NCBI RefSeq assembly: GCF_000524195.1
Contig: NW_020170420.1
Location: 85,930 to 96,935 of the forward strand
Reading direction: 5' to 3'
Origin: Echinococcus granulosus
Taxonomy: Eukaryota; Platyhelminthes; Cestoda; Cyclophyllidea; Taeniidae
DNA length: 11,006 nt
Shown here: one piece after another, positions 1 through 8,086 of the stretch
Layout of the letters: each line of letters begins with the position of its first letter
Numbering within the stretch: position 1 is the stretch's first letter
Translations under genes and position numbers: made by a program
Notes under the pieces: model-generated
Database searches by the model: none
What the model saw: the letters and a program-made list of their open reading frames with translations, nothing else
What the model was told of the DNA's origin: nothing

Positions 1-300
1 GATGAGTGGATTGTTGGGGGAGTATTTAATGTCATGCTTGTTCTCCTACATAATCCACTTCTTATCACGATTCCGTATTTTGAACAGTCGGTCACACAGC
101 CAATCACTCAGCAGGCTACTCTTTTTCATTCATTGTGGCCAAGCTGAAAGCGGAGTAGCTTGAAAGATTTAAGAAAGAATGTGGTGTTTACCACCAAAAA
201 GTCCTTTAACGTACCATCCGTGAGACACCTCCAAGTAGCTTTTCCACTTCAACAGAAAAGGGAAAGATGAGCATAATGTAAATGGCTTTTATACCTAAAG
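1..300. other. Unique left flank, no gene seen
   Basis: No open frame of note and no match by eye to the rest of the window, apart from short words such as the 11-base ataatccactt at about 51-61, which recurs in the repeat units (near 1845 and 4602). A small 5-base-arm hairpin (GTGGT-GTTT-ACCAC, 181-194) is present and is probably chance. The homology to the second repeat copy starts abruptly near 292-301. Confidence 0.5.
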
Positions 301-376
301 GTAAAGACGAGCCTCATAAATGCAGAAGAGTCAATAAACACGAAATGGCGATGTTTGTTGCTAAGGCGTTACAACA

Positions 377-422
377 TTAGGGAACAGATCTGGATGTTTT
401 TCTTATTGAAGTCAAAATTTCT
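377..422. other. 46-base block identical in both copies
   Basis: The 46 bases from ttagggaacagatctgg to aaaatttct are the same here and at 3303-3348, although flanking sequence carries substitutions and a small indel follows at once (cttctcgt versus ctcgt). No open frame or known motif explains it. It may be simple chance in a moderately diverged duplicate, or a constrained element. Confidence 0.6.
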
Positions 423-512
423 TCTCGTATTGTAGTGGCGCCATCTATCTTCTACTTCCAGTCATCAAGGCCGAGCATTTAAAGCTGCTGCTTACAACTC
501 CATTCTCTTGCA

Positions 513-536
513 GCATCTGCTTGTTTAAACAGATGT
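513..536. other. Inverted repeat around GTTTAAAC (copy 1)
   Basis: Arms CATCTG (514-519) and CAGATG (530-535) enclose a spacer that overlaps the self-complementary core TGTTTAAACA. In copy 2 the same site (3443-3456) is instead a perfect 14-base palindrome, CTTGTTTAAACAAG. Both copies can form a short hairpin or bind a dimeric protein, but through different outer arms. The size is close to what chance allows. Confidence 0.4.
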
Positions 537-625
537 TTATAGAGATAAACGGGCCGAGTAGACTCCATATATCGTCAAGGTGTGGACTGACTCTGTTCAT
601 TTGATGTCTCCTTTCAACCAGGAGT

Positions 626-679
626 CCCTGAACACCCTCGCTGAAGTCGTGCTAGGCTGAAGTAGTGTGGAAGTCCGTG
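626..679. other. 54-base block identical in both copies
   Basis: The segment from ccctgaacaccctcgctgaa to aagtccgtg is identical at 3576-3629. It is the longest exact match I found between the copies. On the minus strand it lies directly downstream of the 57-base candidate intron (687-743) and so would form the start of an exon. Frame Y-V-x-R-T-S-T-L-L-Q-P-S is open on the minus strand in both copies, but a one-base indel just outside the block (gagtccctg versus gagtcccctg) throws the downstream frames apart. Confidence 0.6.
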
Positions 680-686
680 ATACGTA

Positions 687-743
687 CTGAAATAGAGTGG
701 AGTTAAGAAAACCCGAGTTGTTCAGAGTCAATGCTGGATTTAC
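687..743 (-). other. Candidate 57-base minus-strand intron (copy 1)
   Basis: Read on the minus strand, this begins GTAAAT after CAAGAAA and ends with a branch-like CTTAAC, a short pyrimidine-rich run and CAG (ctccactctatttcag). The equivalent segment of copy 2 (3637-3693) has the same length, GTAAAT after CAAGAAG, CTTAAC, and cacattctacttcag. Both ends and the branch-like element are kept despite several differences between them. The length is a multiple of three, so a frame can also read through. There is no transcript evidence, so this is a proposal. Confidence 0.25.
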
Positions 744-1015
744 TTTCTTGATTGATAGTTGCCAAGTTGCTCACTTCTTGAAAAGAAAAAACCTACTGCA
801 CTTCCATTGAAGGCACCAAGGCGACCCATTGGCAGTACAGCGCCTCTTACTCCAAGTAATTTACTGCCTACACCAATGCACATTTAGAGACTTACACGAT
901 AATTCACTTCTACACTTGTCTACTTATTTGCCACGATTATAATTTATTTCCGTTGGGAGTGAAGAAGCTCTGTACCCATCCACCAACCAACCTGCCTACC
1001 TACTCAGTTACTTAC

Positions 1016-1117
1016 CTCCGGCTATCAGCACGTGGTGGGGCATGCAGGTCGCACGAGGTGCACACGTCACGCCAACTTTACTGTCTGTATTCCTACAACC
1101 TCTTTGCTCCCTCCTTT
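1016..1117 (-). other. Candidate minus-strand exon with consensus donor
   Basis: On the minus strand this segment follows a branch- and pyrimidine-containing acceptor (cttttctcaactgattcctgctgacag) and ends GAG before GTAAGTAA, a textbook 5' splice site. One frame is open throughout (core N-T-D-S-K-V-G-x-T-C-A-P-R-A-T-C-M). In copy 2 the donor is also exact (exon end at 4012) and the same frame is open, but the acceptor is degraded. The plus strand of the same bases is also open, so at most one reading can be real. Confidence 0.2.
1040..1069. other. 30-base identical block (also 4036-4065)
   Basis: The run gcatgcaggtcgcacgaggt followed by gcacacgtca is exact in both copies while both flanks differ. 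It contains the nested palindromes GCATGC and GTGCAC. Confidence 0.5.
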
Positions 1118-1227
1118 CTGTCAGCAGGAATCAGTTGAGAAAAGAGTCACATGTCGTGTAGTCTTCCAATCGTTTTCTGTTGCCTGCCTTTATGGCTGTT
1201 TGAGAGGAAAGTCTGGTGCATTCTGGG

Positions 1228-1251
1228 TACACGCAAACACGCACACGCACA
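1228..1251. repeat. Degenerate AC microsatellite (copy 1)
   Basis: Interrupted CA-rich run (acgcaaacacgcacacgcac) at the same unit position as the purer (AC)n run of copy 2 at 4230-4246. The difference in purity shows independent evolution since the duplication. Confidence 0.8.
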
Positions 1252-1275
1252 GAGGAGAATAAATGATTCGGGAGA

Positions 1276-1290
1276 GGACAGGACAGGACA
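1276..1290. repeat. (GGACA)x3 microsatellite
   Basis: Three perfect GGACA units in copy 1. Copy 2 has only an irregular gacaggagagga at the matching place (near 4279), so the array expanded in copy 1 or decayed in copy 2. Confidence 0.8.
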
Positions 1291-1733
1291 GAATAAGTGC
1301 AGTCAACCACCATAACAAAGTTAAGGAATTGACTTTTGCACTGGTCTCTGACTTTACAGTTCACATACTGCGAATACTGCTGCCACTATCACGTATATGT
1401 GACACAAAATAATTACCACGGCATAATGGTTACATCTTACAGCTTTCCAAGGAAGGCAAAGCAAAATCTTAGGGGTGGGGTATCTATTGACTAAGAGAAT
1501 AAAGCAGAACCTTAAATGTGGGAGGCCTAGTAACTAAAATAAGGAGTTATTTTGCAAGGCTGAGGTTGGATATATCCTGCCTTTTGCCTGAGAGGTGAGC
1601 GGAGTGGACCGAATAATGTGAATCATAAAATTCCTCTATTCTATGGCCTCTGCATCTTTGTTAATGTGTGCATCTCACTTGTCACCCAGTCGTAAAAGTG
1701 GCCACGAAAGCGCCTTCAAAGCAAACACCCTCC

Positions 1734-1768
1734 TGTCACACACATACACACATATACACGCATAAACT
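1734..1768. repeat. Second AC/AT microsatellite (copy 1)
   Basis: Mixed CACA/TATA run (cacacacatacacacatata). It is the counterpart of 4499-4525 in copy 2, where the CA run is longer and cleaner. It ends at a cataaactca word shared by both copies. Confidence 0.8.
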
Positions 1769-1869
1769 CAGACTCACGAGGACAGAACCAGGGAGGTGAG
1801 CAGAGTGGCCATCAACGAATAGACGTAGACGCCGATCTCTTCATAATCCACTTTGCTACTATTACAGCT

Positions 1870-1941
1870 ATGGGTAAGGCAAAAGGCAAACAAGGGAAAC
1901 ACGAAATCAACACAAGAATTGGTGCCGTGCTGGCATTGTAA
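1870..1941 (+). CDS. 23-codon small ORF, conserved in both copies (copy 1)
   Basis: ATG to TAA, 23 codons, basic N-terminus MGKAKGKQGKHE and hydrophobic end IGAVLAL. The copy 2 counterpart (4634-4705) has the same start, length and stop position (TGA there), with 19 of 23 residues the same. The start has G at -3 and G at +4, favourable for eukaryotic initiation, and follows a splice-acceptor-like tattacag by two bases. By my count four of the nine base differences are silent or exchange stop codons and five change residues, so purifying selection is not shown. I do not recognise the peptide. It may be a microprotein, an upstream ORF, or chance. Confidence 0.2.
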   Translation: MGKAKGKQGKHEINTRIGAVLAL

Positions 1942-1994
1942 AGGAGCTGAATGTGGTGGACCGCTACAATCCCTCCATGTCCCATATTGATAAC

Positions 1995-2062
1995 ACTTTT
2001 GGAAAGGAAATGAGAAGACAGGAAGAGGAGGAGGAAAACGGGAGGAGGGGGTAGCGAAGAAA
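1995..2062 (+). repeat. Polypurine tract (copy 1)
   Basis: Almost pure A/G run (for example gaagaggaggaggaaaacgg then gaggaggg). The copy 2 counterpart at about 4760-4816 is also purine-rich but shorter and differently ordered. On the minus strand it is a polypyrimidine tract, so it could pass for an intron end. Confidence 0.7.
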
Positions 2063-2644
2063 ATGTGATATTTGATGCACGCAGATAAGTGGGTGGCCTG
2101 CAAAGCAGCTACACCCAGCACCTCTACGCACTTCCTTTCTCACCCACTTGTCTCAGCTGTCATGCACATGCAATCCTGTCATTTACGCACTTAAGGCCAA
2201 GTTTTCTTACTGATTTTGCATTTGGAAAGAGAACCATCAACGAATTTACCCATACAGCTCATTTTATTGTTTGCATGGAATTCCTGCCAGATTGGACTAA
2301 TTAATGCTGCCTTCTGTAGATGGTCGTTTGATGGTGGAAAAGTCCGCCCTGACAGGATACACATGCAATTGGTAGGCCTGCCACCGCTTGCCTATCTCTT
2401 TGTTTCCCCCACTTCAGACATTGTTCCTTTATCGCTAGCTGAATGAAAAATAGAGAGAAGACATTTCGTTGTGGCTTTAATTTGAAACAGACGAATGAGA
2501 AATGCTAGTGAAGAGACACAGTAGTCCATCTGCCTCTCCTGATGTACATTGTGCGGTTTCCATTTGCATTATTTTCTTATATGGCTGCCCTGTCAGCCCA
2601 GAATTGCTGTCATCTCTGAGGTGAGACGTAGGTGGGTAGGTATA

Positions 2645-2815
2645 CATGACAATAACACCCCTATTTTACTTCTCAAATAAATTTGCTAAGCTATCTAGAG
2701 ATTTTGAACTCCACTTTAACTTCATATCTACAAATTCGTTTTTAGTTATTTTGTTAATTTTAAACGTGTGCATATATGTCAAAACGAGACATTTGGGGAT
2801 GATGCTGAATCGATT
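2645..2815. other. AT-rich block that does not align with copy 2
   Basis: Between well-matched flanks (ctctgaggtgag at 2613-2624, and ttgcctcg followed by ggttaccatccagccagatg from about 2813), this segment is AT-rich and shares only scattered words with 5450-5660. Either it diverged fast or one copy was replaced. The 62-codon open frame across it (2646-2834) has no counterpart in copy 2 and is not called. Confidence 0.6.
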
Positions 2816-3433
2816 GCCTCGACATTGTGAATAGATAGGTTACCATCCAGCCAGATGTCTATCCATAGAGATGAATGTTGTGCTGCGAGATTGTAACGCC
2901 ACGACTCCACCATATTCAGCACTGTCACTGATGCTCACAGTCGGTGAGTCGTCATTCAGACGAAGTCGCCATTCAGTGAGTGGATGACTGGTTGTTCCAT
3001 CATCTCATCGGACTCTGTCTAAGGTGGTACCTCGAAATAGGAGGTGAAAGCATGCTTAACATCAGGTAAAATGAGACAGATTTGGCACTTAGCATGGTGT
3101 GTCGTTTAGCCAAAGTGTATCATCCCCTTCCTGACACGTCTCTGAAAATGCGCTGACTGATTGGAGATGCCGTCAGTTATATGATGAGGATAGACTTCCC
3201 CTATATTAATCCCTATTTCCTTAAAAGTAAAGACGAGCCTCATAAATGCAGAGAACTCAGTAAACTCGAAATGGCGATGTTTGTTGCCAAGAGGTTACAA
3301 TTTTAGGGAACAGATCTGGATGTTTTTCTTATTGAAGTCAAAATTTCTCGTATTGCAGAGGTGTCATCTATCTCCAAGTTCCAGTCATCAAGGCCGAGCG
3401 TTAAAAGGAACTGCTTACAACTCTATCCTCGTG

Positions 3434-3456
3434 CAGCATCTGCTTGTTTAAACAAG
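3434..3456. other. 14-base perfect palindrome (copy 2)
   Basis: CTTGTTTAAACAAG at 3443-3456 is fully self-complementary. The preceding word cagcatctgcttg (3434-3446) recurs exactly at 3767-3779, at the start of a copy 2-specific insertion. Confidence 0.5.
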
Positions 3457-3636
3457 TGTCTATAGAGATAAACGGGCCAAGTAGACTCCATATATCGTTA
3501 AGGTGTGGACTGACTCTGTTCTACGCAGCTTCCATATAACCTTGATCATTTGATGTTTACTTCCAACCAGGAGTCCCCTGAACACCCTCGCTGAAGTCGT
3601 GCTAGGCTGAAGTAGTGTGGAAGTCCGTGCTACGTA

Positions 3637-3693
3637 CTGAAGTAGAATGTGGTTAAGACAACCCGCGTTGCCCAAAGTCAATGCTGCATTTAC
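3637..3693 (-). other. Candidate 57-base minus-strand intron (copy 2)
   Basis: Counterpart of 687-743: same length, AAG before GTAAAT, branch-like CTTAAC, then cacattctacttcag at the 3' end. The donor context is slightly better than in copy 1. It lies inside an 82-codon minus-strand open frame (3460-3708) that copy 1 does not preserve downstream, so that frame is not called as a gene. Confidence 0.25.
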
Positions 3694-4011
3694 CTTCTTG
3701 ATTGACACTTGCCACGCTACTCACCTCTTTGAAAGGAAATACCTTCTACACCTCTGTTGAAGGCACCAGCATCTGCTTGCCTACCACAAGTTCCATTGGC
3801 CAGGCAAGCGACATTGTCACTGGCAGTGGCAGTACAACACCTCTCCGCTCCAAGTAATTTACTGCCTGCATCAATGCATATGTAGGGACTTGCAGAATAA
3901 ACACTTCCACACCTGTCTACTTATTTGCCAAGATTGTAATTTATCTCCTTGGAGAGCTAAAAAAGCTGTACTTTTCCATCCGTCTAACCACACACCTACC
4001 CACTTACTTAC

Positions 4012-4110
4012 CTCCTGCCATCAACACGTTGTAATGCATGCAGGTCGCACGAGGTGCACACGTCAGACCAACTTTGCTGTCTGTATTTCTACGACCCCTT
4101 TCCTTCTTCC
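4012..4110 (-). other. Minus-strand exon-like segment, copy 2 counterpart
   Basis: Ends GAG before GTAAGTAAG on the minus strand, as in copy 1. The frame with T-D-S-K-V-G-L-T-C-A-P-R-A-T-C-M is open. The 5' boundary is uncertain because the acceptor CAG of copy 1 is not preserved here. Confidence 0.15.
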
Positions 4111-4229
4111 TTCTCTTCCGCAAGATTCCGTTAAGAAAAAAGTCACATGTGGTGTTGTCTCCCTGTTGTTTTCTGTTGCCTGACTATATGGTTGTTTTGG
4201 AGGCAAGGCTGGTGAAATCTGGGTACATG

Positions 4230-4246
4230 TACACACACACACACGC
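4230..4246. repeat. (AC)n microsatellite (copy 2)
   Basis: Near-pure AC run at the same place as 1228-1251 in copy 1. Confidence 0.85.
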
Positions 4247-4498
4247 GAATAGAGAGGAATTAATTATTCTGTGGGATAAGACAGGAGAGGATAAGTGCAG
4301 TCAATTGTCATAATAAAGTGGAGGAATTGGTTTCTGCACTGACCCCTGACTGGGGGGTGAGAGGAGTGGACTTAACGAGGCGAGTCATAAAATTCCTCCG
4401 TTTTATAACCTCTGCGTCTTTATCAATGTGTGCATCTCACTTATCACCCAGCCGTAAATGTGGCCACGAAAGTATTTCTAGAGTGAACACCCTCATTC

Positions 4499-4535
4499 CA
4501 CATATATACACACACACACACATAAACTCACACAC
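4499..4535. repeat. AT/AC microsatellite (copy 2)
   Basis: catatata followed by an uninterrupted CA run and cataaactcacacac. Counterpart of 1734-1768. Confidence 0.85.
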
Positions 4536-4633
4536 TCATGAGGACAGAAACAGGGAGGTGAGCAGAGTCGGCCATCAGTGAACTGAGGTGGACGCTAATC
4601 TCTGCAATAATCCACTTTGTTACCATCACAGCC

Positions 4634-4705
4634 ATGGGTAAGGCGAAAGGCGAACAGGGGAAATACGAAATTAACACACAAATTGGTGTCGTGCTGGCAT
4701 TGTGA
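4634..4705 (+). CDS. 23-codon small ORF, conserved in both copies (copy 2)
   Basis: MGKAKGEQGKYE...IGVVLAL, stop TGA. It differs from the copy 1 peptide at four residues (K7E, H11Y, R16Q, A19V). The start context GCCATGG is strong by eukaryotic rules, and a splice-acceptor-like catcacag lies just upstream. See the copy 1 entry for the weighing; function unknown. Confidence 0.2.
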   Translation: MGKAKGEQGKYEINTQIGVVLAL

Positions 4706-6069
4706 AGGAGCCGAATGTGGTCAGCCTTTACAATCCCCCCATGGCCTCTGTAGATAACACCTTTGAATGGGGAAGGGGAAATAGAGAAGGGAGGAGGCGG
4801 AATTGGAGAAGGAAATGTGATTTTTGATTCACGCAGATGAGTTAGTGGTCTGCAAAGCAGATACGTCCATTACCTCTACACACTGCCTTTCTCACCCACT
4901 TGCCTCATCTGTCATGCACAGGCAGTCTTGTTTTTTACTGAAAGCTAATTTTTTCACTTATCATACATTCTGAACAAGAATCAGCATCAAAGTTGCCCAT
5001 ACAACCCATTTTATTGTTTGAAGGGAATTCTCACCAGACGCCAAATTAATGCTGCCTTCTGTGGATGGCCGATAGCTTAGGCATGTAATCGGTAGGTCTG
5101 CCACTACTTGCTTTTCTTTCCCATTTTAAAATTGCTTCCTTTAATGCTATGAGTATGAAAACTCGAAGAAAATAATTTGTCGTGGATGTGAACTAAAACA
5201 GATGAATGAGAAATGCATATGAATATACACAGCAATCCATCTACCTCTTTCGGCTTACATGGTTATCATTAACCACATTATTCTGAAATTAAATCAATAG
5301 ATGTTGTGGATCAAGCTCTTTTAAAAAGAACGCAGGAATGATATTAGCTTTTCTGCCTTTTCGTCGCTTAACTTCTCAATTTGTCAGCCATGCCAGCCCA
5401 GGATTGCTGTCGTCTCTGAGGTGAGTAGGCAGGTAGGCAAACCTGACAATGACATACCGCCATCCTCCTTCCCCATAACGCTTGAAATCTGTCAAAAGTT
5501 TTTGCGTTTGTTTTTCAGTTTATACACCCATCGGTGTTTTCAATTAACTTAAAAGTTTTGCATGGATGAATTGGAACAAAATTCGTCTAATGTGAAACGA
5601 GAGTTTTTATGTGAAAACCAGGCCATTTAAAAATGATGAAGAATCGGTTGCCTCGTGGTGATTTCGACATCGCAGAAAGGCAGGTTACCATCCAGCCAGA
5701 TGTTTATTCATAGAGGTGACTGTTGTGCCGTCGGATCGGAACGCCATGGCATCACCATGCTTAGCACTGTCACTGAAACACACAACTAGTGAGACGTCGT
5801 TGAGACGAAGTCGCCATTCAGTGAGTGGATGGCTGGTTATTCCATCAGCTCACCTCACTCTGCCTGACGCGGTCCCTCGAAATCATCCATCTTGACGCTT
5901 TCTTGGAGGAGAGGTTCAAGTGTGCTTAACATGAGGTGAAGTGAGACAGACTTGGCGCTTAGCAAGGAGTGCGATCTAGCCAAAGTGTTTCATCCCCTTC
6001 CTGATACGTGTCTAAAAATGACCAGGTTGACTGGGATCGCAGTCAGCCATATCATGAGAGTAGACTTCC

Positions 6070-7880
6070 TCCAGGCTATGACATCTTCCCACACCGCAGT
6101 CACTTTGCAAGTAGGAGAGGGGTGATTGAAACAGCAGCAAGTTCCAAAGTTACAGCCCTTGTGTTTAAAAAGGGGAACTAACATGTGGTGTTTGTTCCTG
6201 TTTGAGGGAATTTTTGATTTGCTCTTCCATTGTGCCATTTTTGGTCCGTCACGAATGGAAGATCAACAGTACTATTTAACTAGACAGAATGCGTGGAAGA
6301 TTATAAAGACGTCAGAATCACCATCAGCATCAATGGCTGTAATACCAAACTACAGTAATTCCCAGTTGCAACTTTCAAGTTAACTCATTTGCTTGCTTTA
6401 GATATGAAAAAGTGGTCCAAGCATCAGAATTCTTGTAAGCAGCACTTGCAAGACTAATGTACACATTTAGACTAAAAAGTAGACCGCCACCACTTTGAGT
6501 TACTTGAATCCCAAAAGTTGTTTTGAAGAAAATTTGTTTGCTTTGGCATCACAGAATTTTCAGCCAGTCTTTGCATTTCCAAATAAGAAATCAGTGAACG
6601 AAATTAGCGCTGCAGGTTTTTTTTAACTAAACAACCGAGGGTGCAGTCTAAACAGTCCCCACATTTGCTGATTCTGAAATAGCTGAAATGCTAATGAACC
6701 AGTTTTTTATTTGTCTTTTTCCATTTACGTGGAAATAACAAAATGACTGTAACATTGCGCCACTCAAATAGGTCCATTTTTCCTTGCGGTTTTCAAACGC
6801 TACACTTGCTGTGTCCAACCTTCACACTGTACCGCTACCAGCGACGACAATTTTAGTCTAATTGTACCCGAAAAAGTTTTTGTAGACCTCAAATAAATTC
6901 TTGTCGAACTGTTAGCCTTTGCTCCGAGAAAGTGCCCACAAATATGGTCAGTAAAATCATATCTCACCTCTGTCCATAATTCAACATGTCCTTTTAAATG
7001 AGGCTAACAAACATCATCAGTGGTCGCATTTGCTCCAAAATGTCACTCTTCGTGATCGCCTTTGTTGCTAACATGACGGCCTTACCTTTAGCCTTTCCTG
7101 TGCGTATCCAACAGCTAGTTGTGTGAGCACACTGATCCACACGCCTTCACTCGTGTATTCTACAGAGCGGAAGTTCTCCTCAGTCTAGCCATCACTGTCT
7201 GTGACTTACTTGCCAACGCTGTCAACGACGTCGTCCTCAACCAAACGGTGCCAGTGTTGTAGACGTACGTCCTAGTGGCTGCTGCATCCACTGGGCTTGC
7301 TTCTCGGCCTGATTTATGTCGAAAATGATAAATTCGGCAAATGATGACAGTTGAAAGCTAACGCATTCTATTCCCGTGGTTTGTAGATGCGACAAGCAGT
7401 TAAACCAAGTTTACTGTCAATCATTGCTTGGTGCACTGCCATTTCTCCTCACCCACACTTGTCCATTTTTCCTTGATGCCTTCACTGAACAAAGCCGAAG
7501 ATGCAAGGCTTGCAGCTGGCGCAGCATTCCTACTCCTTTAGTTTAGGTGAACAGAAGGGTTACGAGAAGATCGTCAGCATTCACCTGATATGCCTTGTTG
7601 TCCAGACGAACCGAGCGGCTTTGACAAATTCACTGCAGAAAGCTTGACAGACACTAGAGGTTTTCGTTTGGGTAGCAGTTTATCGTCTAGCTACACTCCT
7701 CGTCCTCATTCGTGAATGAATGCCCAGGAGAAGAACCAAATCGAAGGTATTTGGAGTAACTACTACTTTTCCTGAGGCACCGTGCCATGATTCCAAACCT
7801 GCGGACATGTTTAAGGATGTAAGATGTCTCTCAGGATGGATCCGTGGGCTGATGGGGAAAGCACGATTGAGGGTGGATTT
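6070..7880. other. Single-copy stretch, no supported gene
   Basis: Right of the duplication there is no homology to the unit and no gene I can support. The open frame at 6126-6383 begins with TTG (first ATG 6183, 66 codons), has no recognisable domain and overlaps an equally long minus-strand frame. A 50-codon ATG frame at 7501-7653 likewise shows no family features. Isolated AATAAA words (for example near 6893) and donor-like words (AAG before GTATTT at 7747) occur but do not form a consistent gene model. Confidence 0.4.
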
Positions 7881-7884
7881 GCAA

Positions 7885-7990
7885 CAATCGCAAGAATACA
7901 AAGAGAAGGAAAACAAGTAGGAGGAAAAGGAGAAGGATGAGGAGAAGTATAGGGAGAAGATGAAAGAGATGGAGGGAAAGAGAGTGTTAT
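7885..7990 (+). repeat. Long purine-rich tract
   Basis: About 100 bases of nearly pure A/G with a loose GGAGAA/GAGGAGAAG period. Read on the plus strand it gives a Glu/Lys-rich frame (E-K-E-N-K, then a TAG at 7918-7920, then E-E-K-E-K-D-E-E-K) ending TAA soon after 7986. Period-three purine DNA produces such frames without selection. On the minus strand it is a strong polypyrimidine tract. Confidence 0.75.
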
Positions 7991-8086
7991 AACCCTCGCA
8001 ATGGTCTTTATTTGTCCTAAATACGTGCTTCCAATCCTTATTCTCTCCTACTCTTCTTTAATTGATGTTGGCTTGTACTATTGCAG

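Larger units (their letters stand above)
963..1262 (+). other. Plus-strand open frame kept in both copies (copy 1 part)
   Basis: The frame is open for 99 codons from just after a TGA at 960 to a TAA at 1260. In copy 2 the aligned frame is open up to TGA at 4181-4183. About 65 codons align without an indel (for example LLTSxxQHVV then HAGRTRCTR then NFxVCIxTT). Copy 1 runs on past the point where copy 2 stops (TGC versus TGA) into an AC-rich microsatellite. Copy 1 has no ATG at the position of the copy 2 ATG (GGG instead), and substitutions are not clearly biased to third positions. It matches no family I know. It could be a decayed exon or a chance frame, and chance is the likelier. Confidence 0.15.
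301..3200 (+). repeat. Tandem 2.9 kb unit, copy 1
   Basis: First of two head-to-tail copies. Its left end (starting gtaaagacgagcctcataaa) matches position 3227, and its right end (catccccttcctga, then tagacttcc at 3191-3199) matches 5990-6069. Colinear matches recur all through it, for example 541-595 with 3467-3520, 1870-1941 with 4634-4705, and 2840-2870 with 5680-5712. Several stretches are about 85-95% identical by eye, while others are much weaker. No terminal inverted repeat, LTR, target-site duplication or transposon protein is visible, so this is best described as a segmental tandem duplication. Boundaries are good to about 10 bases on the left and 20 on the right. No gene is supported in it beyond the small elements listed separately. 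Confidence 0.95.
3227..6069 (+). repeat. Tandem 2.9 kb unit, copy 2
   Basis: Second copy, same orientation, separated from copy 1 by about 25 bases (3201-3226). Relative to copy 1 it has extra segments near 3521-3546 (about 25 bases), 3767-3815 (about 45), 5265-5380 (about 80) and 5885-5910 (about 26). It lacks about 25 bases present in copy 1 near 2330-2360. The segment 5450-5660 aligns poorly with 2645-2815. After 6069 the similarity ends and the sequence becomes single-copy. Accumulated indels and substitutions indicate an old duplication rather than a recent or assembly-generated one. Confidence 0.95.

Noticed and set aside
265..320. Short similarity between 265-285 and 305-323 as a target duplication at the unit's left end
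   Set aside because: Only a few scattered matches, with no counterpart at the right end.
1774..2121. 115-codon minus-strand frame across the polypurine tract in copy 1
   Set aside because: The start is not supported, it runs over low-complexity DNA, and copy 2 gives no equivalent long frame.
3460..3708. 82-codon minus-strand open frame in copy 2
   Set aside because: In copy 1 the frame is open over the same first half, but a one-base indel and lost sequence end it early. No family features were seen; it is better explained by the candidate intron/exon or by chance.
301..6069. LTR retrotransposon with the two copies as LTRs
   Set aside because: Only about 26 bases lie between the copies, with no gag/pol, primer-binding site or polypurine tract in the right place, and no TG...CA ends.
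301..6069. CRISPR array or other prokaryotic system
   Set aside because: There are no short regularly spaced repeats, and the gene density and sequence character are eukaryotic.
6126..6383. Open frame just right of the duplication
   Set aside because: TTG start, no domain, overlapped by a minus-strand frame of similar length, and no splice support.
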